This document shows positions 34,664 through 43,124 of a DNA stretch of 64,000 bases, piece after piece. Each line of letters starts with the position of its first letter. The stretch's first letter is position 1. Position numbers and translations under genes: made by a program. Origin of the DNA: Bacteroidia bacterium (GTDB taxonomy: Bacteria; Bacteroidota; Bacteroidia; Flavobacteriales; Flavobacteriaceae); contig JAUIBW010000013.1 in NCBI GenBank assembly GCA_030427585.1, forward strand, positions 1-64,000, written 5' to 3'. Below the pieces are notes generated by a model, which saw only the letters and a program-made list of their open reading frames with translations, did not search any database and was not told the DNA's origin.

Positions 34664-34704
34664 GATGTAAACTCATTTTTAAAAAGTGTATATGTCATAC
34701 ATAA

Positions 34705-35850
34705 TTACAACGCACGATACTCTTCTAGCAGCGCTTCCCAAACTACTTTTCGTTCGTATCGACTAGTGATCGATTCTCTTGCATTGGCCGCTAAAGTGTC
34801 TCGTTGCGTCTTATCCTCTACTAGCATTTTTAGATTCTTAAATAACAGTTCTGAATCTTTTACCGGGATGATCTTACCATTTATACCATCTGTTATAATC
34901 TCATTACAGCCATTAATATTGGTAACAACACTAGCTAACCCCATAGATGCCGCTTGCATTACTACGTTAGGAAACCCTTCGCGATAACTGGGAAATGCCA
35001 ATACATCAGAAATGGCAAAATAGGGTCGTACATCATTCTGCCACCCTACCGTAATGATATTTGGGTTGGTATTGATTTCTTCTTCGGCATCTGGAGATAA
35101 CGGGTCCAAATCTTTTTCATAAGTACCTACCAATAGTAATTTGGCAGTAGTAGATGTTGTATTCAATTTCTTAAATGCATCAATAAGCTCATGTATACCT
35201 TTATCTTTTACCAACCGACCGACATATATAATTACCGTATCTGTAGGTCTAATCCCCAGACTCTCAGATAATTTATGGTTTTCTTCTTCAGCATAAAGTT
35301 CCGGATCAAAGAACGAAGTATCTATCCCGTTAGAACTCCCATTGGCAATAACTTTTAATTTTTTGGGTGACGTATATTTATTCGTTATAATAATATCATT
35401 TAGCCCCGATGAATTGGGATAAATTTTTGTAGCACAAGCATAGGTTACTTTTTCTACTGTATCCAACAATACTCTTTTTGCTCCAGTAGCTTCTAGTAAT
35501 GGTAATCCTGCGATAGTATGTAAACGGTGAGGTACGCCTGCCAGCTTTGCAGCCAACATAGATAATGTTCCTGCCTTAGGGGTATGACTGTGTACTATTT
35601 GTGGTTTTTCTTTTTTAAAAACTTTATATAATTTGTACACTGCTTTTAAATCTTTAATCGGAGTAATCTTACGGGTCATCTCTACAGGGATCACACGTAC
35701 TCCTTCATTCTGTGACACTATATCTAATTGCCCCTCTCCTTTTCCTGATACCCCAATCATATCATAATATTGAGACATAAACTTTAGTTGCCCTTGTAAT
35801 AATTTTCCTAATGATATAGGTACAGTAGTAACTCTAATTATTTTTTGCAT
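34705..35850 (-). CDS. Family 4 glycosyltransferase
   Basis: The 381-residue GT-B fold enzyme has a C-terminal nucleotide-sugar domain with VIIYVGRLVKDKGIHELIDA and YREGFPNVVMQAASMGLASV. The second glutamate of the classical E-x7-E motif is glutamine, a variant I associate with the GT4 enzymes next to PglC-type transferases. The N-terminal acceptor domain has PQIVHSHTPKAGTLSMLAAK. It probably adds the second sugar to the lipid-linked residue made by a phosphoglycosyl transferase encoded just downstream. It has its own leader with a -7-like box at 35948 and is separated from copy B by 383 bases. Sugar specificity cannot be read. Confidence 0.9.
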   Translation of the reverse strand: MQKIIRVTTVPISLGKLLQGQLKFMSQYYDMIGVSGKGEGQLDIVSQNEGVRVIPVEMTRKITPIKDLKAVYKLYKVFKKEKPQIVHSHTPKAGTLSMLAAKLAGVPHRLHTIAGLPLLEATGAKRVLLDTVEKVTYACATKIYPNSSGLNDIIITNKYTSPKKLKVIANGSSNGIDTSFFDPELYAEEENHKLSESLGIRPTDTVIIYVGRLVKDKGIHELIDAFKKLNTTSTTAKLLLVGTYEKDLDPLSPDAEEEINTNPNIITVGWQNDVRPYFAISDVLAFPSYREGFPNVVMQAASMGLASVVTNINGCNEIITDGINGKIIPVKDSELLFKNLKMLVEDKTQRDTLAANARESITSRYERKVVWEALLEEYRAL

Positions 35851-36269
35851 TTTTCCCCAGACTTAATAACGTATAACCAGTAAACTCATTACCAATTTTT
35901 GATGTTTAAAAATAGTAATTAGGATGATTTTAAATATTTTTCGGATACAAATATAGTTATATGCAAGTGTTTGAAAACTTTAAATCATGGTTTCTTTTAT
36001 TTTTTAATCATCAGGAAAAATAACTAGTAAAAATGTTGCTATTTTCTACGGAAATTCAACAAAAAAAATGAGGTTTGCCCCAGTAAAACCAAGTATTTTC
36101 GTTTTTTGAAGAAAATTTAACATTTCCAAATAAATTTTACACAATTAATTTTCTAATCTTACGTTAGTGCAGATAATAACTAACTCAAATAAAATAACAA
36201 CAAACTCAAAAATATGGTAAATAACCCAAAATCAGAATAAATAATTAACCCAAATAAAATCCCCCCCAA
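35851..36269. other. 419-base divergent intergenic region
   Basis: This gap holds the leaders of the GT4 (minus) and beta-helix lipoprotein (plus) genes. I see no gene. A -7-like box for the GT4 lies at 35948. Near the lipoprotein, AACTCAAATAAAAT (36182-36195) and AACCCAAATAAAAT (36247-36260) form an imperfect direct repeat. A run of seven C residues lies just before the ATG, in place of a Shine-Dalgarno sequence. Confidence 0.5.
35948..35955 (-). promoter_or_regulatory. Candidate -7 box for the GT4 gene
   Basis: The minus strand reads TATATTTG (TANNTTTG), about 98 bases before the ATG at 35850. No -33 element was identified. Confidence 0.3.
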
Positions 36270-38261
36270 ATGAAAAAGTTACCTTATTACCTACTTATTT
36301 TTATGAGCTGTATTGCTATTTCCTGTAGCAAAGAAAGTGTTGATAATGTTGCTCCAGTTGTTGGAGAAGAAACTCCTGGTGAAGAACCTCCTACACCAGA
36401 TACACCACCCAATGTAATTACAACGCCTTGTAATTTTGATTTATCTACTGTTGCTGCTAATGCTACAATTATATTTAATTGTGTTTTAGATCTTGAAGGA
36501 AAAACGATTACATTACCTGCAAATGTTAAGTTTGAATTTGACGGTGGTGATGTTAAAAATGGAAAACTAATTTTTGCCGGTGGTACTATTGCTGGCGAAC
36601 TTTTAAATTCCAGTATAGAAATTGAAGGAGATGTAAAACTTAAAGAACCTACCTTTAAATTTTTTGCTTCACGATGGGATGATATTGTAGAAGGAAATAC
36701 TACTTCTGAAAAGGCTTTAAAAAATAATACAGAATTAGAACGATTATTCTTTTTTACTAAAGAATTAGGTGCTACCACTTTTGAAATTGGAAAATTTGAT
36801 GCTTATTTTAATGTAACTACTGTAACCAGTACAACTACCAATCAAAACTTTTACCCTTCACGAGAAGCTATAAATATTCCATCAGATTTTCATTTAAAGA
36901 TGTCTAATGATACTAAGCTAAGAACATTTCCTACTGATTGGGCAAAAGGAGGTCTTATTCTTTCCTGTATCGAAATTTCTAATTCCAAAATTAGTGGTGG
37001 GAATTTGATAGGTGATCGCGATAAACATCTTTACAGTAATGGCTTTGAAACTAAAGAAGAAGGATCACATTGTCTAGGAATTTATTCTTCAGATAAGATT
37101 ATAATTGATGGGGTTAATATTGTTGATGGGTCTTTCGGAGGAATAAATATCGCTTCGATAGGATTTACTTTTCAGCCACACTATGATCCTACACATAATA
37201 TTACGATCAAGAATTGTACTTTTGATAATAACCGAAGAATGAGTATGTCTATTACCGATGGATATGATATCTATGTCGAAAACAACACATTTCTAAATAC
37301 TGGTCTAGATTCTGAATATATTAATGGAGGTGTTGTTGGGTATGCTATTAATATTGAAGCAACCCGAACCAGAGATGATAGTGGTGACCTTATTCTTTAT
37401 GAAAAAGCGCATAAAATTTTTATTCGCAATAATAAAGAAAGAGGAAGTAGAGTTGGTGGTATAACGGTTTCTATTGGTGAAGAAGTTACTATAGAAGGTA
37501 ATGACATGGAAAATAAGATTGTATATTCTGCCACTTCCAATTCTAAAATTAGAAATAACACCTTTGTAGCTACCGAAAAATCAAAAACTACTCCTGCAAT
37601 ACTTGCTGCTGGTAAAGGAGAAACCGTATTTAACAATGAAATTTCTGGAAACAAAATATCGGGGTACGGTGTTGGTATTGCTGCTTATTATGGAAATGTA
37701 AATATATTTAACAATGAAATTATAGATAATAGTAGTGGTATTCAGCTTAAAGAAATAGAAAAAGAGACCAATGTTTATGGAAACCTGATTAAAAGTATAA
37801 AATCATCCAGTAGAGGAATAAGTGTTCAGTCTACATATGCCAATAATTTATCAATACACTCGCATAATACTGCTACTAGCTACATTGACGTAAAAGCCAA
37901 CCACTTATACTTTGTAGCTGTTAACCAGGAAGCTGGTCAAGAAAACTATGGTATTAATGTACATGATAATACATTTACATCTTCTGCCTCTGTAGTATTT
38001 TCAAAAAGTAAAGGTGTTACTTATAACAACAATACAACCAATGGGCCTGTATTGCTAGTAGATGCATCTAAAGTTGATTTGTCATCAAATGACATTTCTT
38101 CTGCCGATTATCATGGTATTGCATTAAGTGGAGTAAATACTGCTATAAAAACCAGTTTAAATAAAATTAGTTTTCCAGCAGGCACACGCTTTGAATGTAT
38201 AAATATTGATGCTACAACAAATCCAAGTGAAGTTACTTTAGATAGAAACGATTGTAACTAA
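36270..38261 (+). CDS. Lipoprotein with right-handed parallel beta-helix
   Basis: The 663-residue protein starts with a lipoprotein signal ending in AISC (Cys19), so it is lipid-anchored and exposed to the periplasm or surface. A proline- and glutamate-rich linker follows (GEETPGEEPPTPDTPP). The body, about 120-660, is a pectate-lyase-like parallel beta-helix, seen as recurrent NxIxGN/NxFxN rungs (KIIIDGVNIVDGSFGGINIA, NITIKNCTFDNNRRMS, IYVENNTFLNTG, IFIRNNKERGSRVGG). Such folds include polysaccharide lyases, epimerases and hydrolases; I cannot place catalytic residues. Its setting between two opposite blocks of the locus suggests it acts on, or binds, the exported polymer. Confidence 0.8.
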   Translation: MKKLPYYLLIFMSCIAISCSKESVDNVAPVVGEETPGEEPPTPDTPPNVITTPCNFDLSTVAANATIIFNCVLDLEGKTITLPANVKFEFDGGDVKNGKLIFAGGTIAGELLNSSIEIEGDVKLKEPTFKFFASRWDDIVEGNTTSEKALKNNTELERLFFFTKELGATTFEIGKFDAYFNVTTVTSTTTNQNFYPSREAINIPSDFHLKMSNDTKLRTFPTDWAKGGLILSCIEISNSKISGGNLIGDRDKHLYSNGFETKEEGSHCLGIYSSDKIIIDGVNIVDGSFGGINIASIGFTFQPHYDPTHNITIKNCTFDNNRRMSMSITDGYDIYVENNTFLNTGLDSEYINGGVVGYAINIEATRTRDDSGDLILYEKAHKIFIRNNKERGSRVGGITVSIGEEVTIEGNDMENKIVYSATSNSKIRNNTFVATEKSKTTPAILAAGKGETVFNNEISGNKISGYGVGIAAYYGNVNIFNNEIIDNSSGIQLKEIEKETNVYGNLIKSIKSSSRGISVQSTYANNLSIHSHNTATSYIDVKANHLYFVAVNQEAGQENYGINVHDNTFTSSASVVFSKSKGVTYNNNTTNGPVLLVDASKVDLSSNDISSADYHGIALSGVNTAIKTSLNKISFPAGTRFECINIDATTNPSEVTLDRNDCN

Positions 38262-38281
38262 TACTCTGGAGAAAATAACAT

Positions 38282-38312
38282 AAAAATACCACCTTTCAGA
38301 GGTGGTATTTTT
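38282..38312. terminator. Bidirectional terminator after the beta-helix gene
   Basis: AAAAATACCACC pairs perfectly with GGTGGTATTTTT around a 7-base loop, between the convergent lipoprotein and SGNH genes. It probably ends the long minus-strand operon as well. Confidence 0.9.
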
Positions 38313-38316
38313 ATGT

Positions 38317-39282
38317 TTAGTTTTTAAATATTGGTTTTAAAATCTCTGCTAATACCTTATTACCTTTCTCGCTCAAATGACCATTGGCCACAAAATAGTT
38401 ACTTAATTCATCGGGGAATTCAACAACGTGAAAGTGTATTTTATCAGAGTCATTTCGATATTCCGTAATCCCATTAAGATGCATTCTCCCTAAGTTATTA
38501 ATAATCACAATATCTATAACCTGATCAAATTTTTGATCTTCTATTTTCTTTATTATCCAATCCAGTTTTTTTTCATCAAAATCCAGCTCTTTCTTTTTTC
38601 CTTTAGCGGCTCCGTAGTACTTAAACGTATTAAAAATTTTAAACATCAAAAGCCCCTTACTAAACCTTTTAATTTTACTAGGTAGAGATAAATTATTTCC
38701 GAAACTATTATATTTTGCTTTATGAAATACAATTGAATCTCCTTCTCTATATGGATAATTTCTGCCTGGATCATTTTTAGGGTTTCTTTTTCCAATATTG
38801 ACTACTTCTCCAGGAGTCATTACAAAAACAATCTTACTACATTCTAGTTTTTCGCTTTTTAACAAATGTTCTAGCAAAACTACTCCCTGAATAGGAGTCC
38901 ACACTCCTCCTGATCCAGCATTATTAATGGTTATATCCAGTTCTCGCTCTATAACTTCAGAAAACCGATCTTCTTTATTCATGCCAAAACCTTCTACAAA
39001 AGAATTACCAACAACAAGAACACCATTATCATTAAACTCATCATCTCTAAAGCCATATGAATTGATTTCGTTTACAATACCTCCCCATGGGTAATGCATC
39101 ATTTGTTTAGCATTTTTTTGCCTGGTAACTCCATATAACGAATCCATATCATAATAAAGAGGAGGATCATTAAACCCAGTAAAAGACAAAAATGTATCCC
39201 TTCCATTATAAAACAATCCTATAACCAGATTAAAAGCCTCTAAGATTATAACATATACTACTATTTTCTTTATGTATTTCAT
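38317..39282 (-). CDS. SGNH-like MBOAT partner with altered motifs (pair 2)
   Basis: The 321-residue protein is membrane-anchored through its N-terminus (KKIVVYVIILEAFNLVIGLF) and has an SGNH-hydrolase-like outer domain. Block I reads VLVVGNSFVEGF, with Asn in place of the Asp of GDS. Block II is NNAGSGGVWTP. Block V is ANGHLSEKGN, where the expected Asp before His is Asn. The gene starts three bases after the MBOAT stop, so the pairing is tight. Because both catalytic-type aspartates are replaced, it could be a weakly active or non-catalytic partner. It is the last gene of the long minus-strand operon. Confidence 0.75.
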   Translation of the reverse strand: MKYIKKIVVYVIILEAFNLVIGLFYNGRDTFLSFTGFNDPPLYYDMDSLYGVTRQKNAKQMMHYPWGGIVNEINSYGFRDDEFNDNGVLVVGNSFVEGFGMNKEDRFSEVIERELDITINNAGSGGVWTPIQGVVLLEHLLKSEKLECSKIVFVMTPGEVVNIGKRNPKNDPGRNYPYREGDSIVFHKAKYNSFGNNLSLPSKIKRFSKGLLMFKIFNTFKYYGAAKGKKKELDFDEKKLDWIIKKIEDQKFDQVIDIVIINNLGRMHLNGITEYRNDSDKIHFHVVEFPDELSNYFVANGHLSEKGNKVLAEILKPIFKN

Positions 39283-39284
39283 CC

Positions 39285-40694
39285 TTAAAATTGAAAATAA
39301 ATAAATTCTGCTTGTATCTCTCTATTTAATGATCCTATAATTGCCAGTACCATAAGAATCCACATGATAAAATGAATTTTCATTTGCTTATATCTCATAA
39401 AATCTAATACCAATAATGTGATAATAAGTAAGATATCAGAAAACATGATAAAACTCAATGCATCTACCTTAAACGAATCGATTCTCATGATGTAATTAAC
39501 CGCATCCTGAATAGAATCTGCTCTAAAAAAAATCCAGGCTAGCGTAACTACAGCAAAAGTGAACAGTATTTGTCCAAAATTTTTGGCGAATGATAACATT
39601 GTTATTTGTGCAGTACCATCTTCTAAATGTCTTCTATTTGTCCCCATTACAAATGAAGGTATAAATAATAGTGCATGAATTCCTCCCCAAGCAATAAAAG
39701 TCCAGTTTGCTCCATGCCAAAATCCGCTTACCAAAAAGATGGCAAAAACATTTCTAATTCCTTTTAACTTACCGACCTTAGAGCCTCCAAGCGGGATATA
39801 GAGATAATCTCTAAACCAGGTAGATAATGAGATGTGCCATTTTCGCCAAAACTCGCCAATACTTCTTGAAAAATAGGGGAAATTAAAATTGGTCATTAAA
39901 TCAAAACCAAACAATCTTGCCGTACCAATAGCAATATCAGAATACCCGCTAAAATCACAATAGATCTGAAATGCAAAGAATATAGCTCCCATGATCAACG
40001 TACCGCCAGAAAAATCTGTGTAATTAGAAAATATATCATTTACTATAGGAGCAAAAGAATCGGCTATAACCACTTTTTTAAACATTCCCCATACGATAAG
40101 TTCTATCCCTTTTATACTCTGAAGTTTATCGAATTTTCGTTTTTTCAACATCTGCGGCAGTAAATTAGATGCTCTTTCTATCGGTCCTGCCACCAATTGA
40201 GGAAAAAATGATACAAAAGCTGCAAAGGCAACAAAATCCTTTGTTGGTTTCAATTTTTTGCGATAGATATCAATAGAATATGACATCGTTTGAAATGTAT
40301 AAAAAGAAATACCAACTGGTAAAATTACTTTTAAGGTCCAGGTATTTTCAATTTGATATCCAATAGAAGCTAAAAGATCTATCCAGGATTCAATAAAAAA
40401 GTTATAGTATTTAAAGAAACCAAGGAGTCCTAAATTAAACAACATACTCACCAGCAGCCATCTTTTTCTAATTGATTTTTTATTAGAATTGTCAATAGTA
40501 AGTCCAATAAAATAATCTACTACTGTACTTAATGCAATCAACGATAAAAACCGATAATCCCACCATCCATAAAACACATAACTGGCCACCAATATCAAAA
40601 AATTCTGAAGTTTTAGTTTTTTATGTACTACAAACCAATATAAAACAAATACAAGGGGTAAGAACAAGAAAAATTCTAATGAGTTAAAAAGCAT
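39285..40694 (-). CDS. MBOAT family O-acyltransferase (pair 2)
   Basis: The 469-residue polytopic membrane protein has FPQLVAGPIERA, KWHISLSTWFRDYLYIPLGG, and the catalytic-type histidine in FWHGANW (about 327). It ends EFIYFQF. It is very similar to the pair 1 and pair 3 MBOATs, including the start LFNSLEFFLFLPLVFVLYWF. The adjacent SGNH-like gene at 38317 is probably its periplasmic partner. It is separated from pair 3 by 64 bases within a single-strand run. The donor and acceptor cannot be told from sequence. Confidence 0.92.
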   Translation of the reverse strand: MLFNSLEFFLFLPLVFVLYWFVVHKKLKLQNFLILVASYVFYGWWDYRFLSLIALSTVVDYFIGLTIDNSNKKSIRKRWLLVSMLFNLGLLGFFKYYNFFIESWIDLLASIGYQIENTWTLKVILPVGISFYTFQTMSYSIDIYRKKLKPTKDFVAFAAFVSFFPQLVAGPIERASNLLPQMLKKRKFDKLQSIKGIELIVWGMFKKVVIADSFAPIVNDIFSNYTDFSGGTLIMGAIFFAFQIYCDFSGYSDIAIGTARLFGFDLMTNFNFPYFSRSIGEFWRKWHISLSTWFRDYLYIPLGGSKVGKLKGIRNVFAIFLVSGFWHGANWTFIAWGGIHALLFIPSFVMGTNRRHLEDGTAQITMLSFAKNFGQILFTFAVVTLAWIFFRADSIQDAVNYIMRIDSFKVDALSFIMFSDILLIITLLVLDFMRYKQMKIHFIMWILMVLAIIGSLNREIQAEFIYFQF

Positions 40695-40758
40695 ATGTAA
40701 TAATTCTAATATTCATAAATAATCTATGTCTTTAAGTGCATTTTTTGATCATGCAACT

Positions 40759-41700
40759 TTAGTTATTATCCCATTTCATTCTCTTAATTTTATCGGCCAA
40801 AAGTTTTGTAAATAGTTCTGCTCCATTATTATTTAAATGTGAGGTATCATGAAATAATTCATATTGAGATACAAACTGTTCTGAATTAAAAAAATCAACA
40901 AAAGGAATATTTTCTTTTTTAGCAATTTCCTGTATCATAGTAAAGGAAATATTTTTTGAATTATCTACAGTATGTAAAGTCGGTGAGGTAACAAAAACCA
41001 GATTTACTTTTTTATTTTTTGTAGTAGCTATCAAATCTCTAAGTACTTTTACAAAATTTTGATCTATTTTTTTATCTTCTTCGTTACGTATTACTTTATC
41101 TATACGATCAGAAGGCTTTACTTTTCCAAATAATGGGCGATAGCCATTATAGTCTATTTGAGGCGATATATAATATCTAATTGCATGAACAATCGTAGAG
41201 TTGGTTTGATATGACTTAAAAAACAACTTAAAATCAATAAGCTTAGATTGTAATCCTAATATTGGTTTAAGTTCTCTTCTATGATCGGCATAATAAGGAT
41301 GTAAATCATTAAGCCTGTCATATGCTTCTTTTGATGTATACAAAAAGTCCTCATCGATATTTAGGATGATCAAATCTGGTGTGGTCCTTTTCAGTATCAT
41401 TTTTTGTAGTGCCGCATGATACAATAATTGTTGTCCTTCTGCACCTGCATTATAACTCGATGTTTTTAATTCTTTTTCAAAAACTTTAGGCACATAATGT
41501 CTATGTGCATGAGAACTTCCTAGTATCAGGATTTTGGCATTTGTCTCGTTTATTGCATGTGTAGACCTAGCATATTTACCTGTTTTCTGACTAAAAAACA
41601 CTTGTTTTGAGATAGCTCCCAATACAAAATCTGTAATCAGTAAAATCACAATAAACTTTACTAGTTTTATTAGTGCTAATTTATATTCTTTTTTAATCAT
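40759..41700 (-). CDS. SGNH-like MBOAT partner (pair 3)
   Basis: The 313-residue protein has an N-terminal membrane anchor (KLVKFIVILLITDFVLGAI). In its SGNH-like domain, block I is KILILGSSHAHRH, with Ser replacing the Asp of GDS and a histidine-rich stretch after it. Block II is YNAGAEGQQLL. The C-terminal catalytic pair is intact (HDTSHLNNNGAELF). The GSSHA form is known in DltD/AlgX-like families of Bacteroidota, so it is likely active. It starts three bases after the pair 3 MBOAT stop. The role is transfer of the acyl group to the polysaccharide in the periplasm, by inference. Confidence 0.75.
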   Translation of the reverse strand: MIKKEYKLALIKLVKFIVILLITDFVLGAISKQVFFSQKTGKYARSTHAINETNAKILILGSSHAHRHYVPKVFEKELKTSSYNAGAEGQQLLYHAALQKMILKRTTPDLIILNIDEDFLYTSKEAYDRLNDLHPYYADHRRELKPILGLQSKLIDFKLFFKSYQTNSTIVHAIRYYISPQIDYNGYRPLFGKVKPSDRIDKVIRNEEDKKIDQNFVKVLRDLIATTKNKKVNLVFVTSPTLHTVDNSKNISFTMIQEIAKKENIPFVDFFNSEQFVSQYELFHDTSHLNNNGAELFTKLLADKIKRMKWDNN

Positions 41701-41703
41701 CCC

Positions 41704-43116
41704 TTAAAATTGAAAATAAATAAATTGACTCTTACCAAATACTCCAAAATACAAAATCACAAATACTACAACTGCATAACCTGTAAGTCTTACTACTTCA
41801 TATTTATTTTTAGAAATAGAGAAAAGGGTATTAAAATATTCCTTTTTGGTTTCTACAAAAAGAAGAATACCTATTGCCAGAATAGCATATAAAAGAGCAG
41901 CTATATCGTCTCCACTACCAATATATAATCTCCCTGGGGCAGTAAAAATTGTTTTTATAATATAAAAAGCATTATCTATAGAATTAGCTCTGAAAAATAT
42001 CCACGCAAAATTGATCAATACAAATGTTAACAGCACATTAATGATTCCTTTTCTATTTTTTCTATGCACTAAAACTTCTGCTATTAAATACAAACCGTTT
42101 AATGCTCCCCAAGCAATAAAAGTCCAATTTGCACCATGCCATAACCCACTAATTAAAAAAGTAACGAAGAGGTTATAAAGCCAACGCATCTTCCCTACTC
42201 TGTTTCCTCCTAGAGGTATATATAAATAATCTCTAAACCATGTAGACAATGATATATGCCACCTGGTCCAAAACTCACTTACAGAAGCCGAAAAATAGGG
42301 GCGTCTAAAATTTGTCATTAAATCAAACCCAAAAAGTTTTGAGGTTCCTATAGCTATTAATGAATACCCAGCAAAATCGCCATATATTTGAAATGCAAAT
42401 AATACAGTTGCAACAATAAAACTTAAACCATCATGGTTCTCTATATTATTATACACTGCATCCACATAAATAGCAGCTCTGTCTGCGACTACTAATTTTA
42501 AGAAAAATCCCCAAATCATTAGTTTAATTCCGGTAGAAAAATTCTGGTAAGTAAACTCTCTTTTTTTCAAAAACTGGGGAACCAAATTGGTGGCTCTTTC
42601 TATTGGTCCAGCGACCAACTGAGGAAAAAATGATACAAAAGCCGCAAAAGCAATAAAATCATTAGTAGGCTTTAGCTTTTCTCTATAGATATCTATAGAA
42701 TATGATAAGGTCTGAAACGTATAAAATGAAATTCCGACAGGTAAAATTACTTTTAGTGTCCAAGTGTTTTGAAATTCATATCCAACAGAATCCAATAGGT
42801 CGACCCATGATTCTATAAAGAAATTATAGTATTTAAAAAAGCCTAACAATCCCAAATTAAATAATATACTTACCCAAAGCCATCTCTTTTGCATTGATTT
42901 ATCTTTGGATTGATAAATTCGAAATCCTACAAAATAGTCTGTTAATGTACTTAGTGCTATTAAAGACAGGAATCGCCAATCCCACCATCCATAGAAGACA
43001 TAACTTGCTATCACCAATAGAATATTCTGAAACTTAAGATTTTTATACACTATAAACCAATAGAGTACAAACACAATACATAGAAAAAGAAAAAACGCTA
43101 AAGAGTTAAAAAGCAT
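41704..43116 (-). CDS. MBOAT family O-acyltransferase (pair 3)
   Basis: The 470-residue membrane protein is of the AlgI type with FPQLVAGPIERATNL, RWHISLSTWFRDYLYIPLGG and the histidine in WHGANW (about 327). It ends in QFIYFQF. About eleven transmembrane helices are visible. Its SGNH partner is immediately downstream and the CapK-like gene nine bases upstream. The close similarity to the pair 2 MBOAT suggests a recent duplication, while the SGNH proteins have diverged more. That fits different acceptor sites on the same polymer. Confidence 0.92.
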   Translation of the reverse strand: MLFNSLAFFLFLCIVFVLYWFIVYKNLKFQNILLVIASYVFYGWWDWRFLSLIALSTLTDYFVGFRIYQSKDKSMQKRWLWVSILFNLGLLGFFKYYNFFIESWVDLLDSVGYEFQNTWTLKVILPVGISFYTFQTLSYSIDIYREKLKPTNDFIAFAAFVSFFPQLVAGPIERATNLVPQFLKKREFTYQNFSTGIKLMIWGFFLKLVVADRAAIYVDAVYNNIENHDGLSFIVATVLFAFQIYGDFAGYSLIAIGTSKLFGFDLMTNFRRPYFSASVSEFWTRWHISLSTWFRDYLYIPLGGNRVGKMRWLYNLFVTFLISGLWHGANWTFIAWGALNGLYLIAEVLVHRKNRKGIINVLLTFVLINFAWIFFRANSIDNAFYIIKTIFTAPGRLYIGSGDDIAALLYAILAIGILLFVETKKEYFNTLFSISKNKYEVVRLTGYAVVVFVILYFGVFGKSQFIYFQF

Positions 43117-43124
43117 AGTTTCTA

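Larger units (their letters stand above)
34322..34704. other. 383-base intergenic region with two dyads
   Basis: No credible gene is seen. AACAAATG/CATTTGTT (34369-34391) overlaps a -7-like box for phosphoglycosyl transferase copy B. A 17-base palindrome lies at 34647-34663, just beyond the stop of the GT4 gene. The rest is AT-rich sequence with no obvious structure. Confidence 0.5.

Noticed and set aside
36182-36260. Imperfect AACYCAAATAAAAT direct repeat as a binding-site pair
   Set aside because: The sequence is low in complexity and only two copies exist, so it is reported only as part of the intergenic entry.
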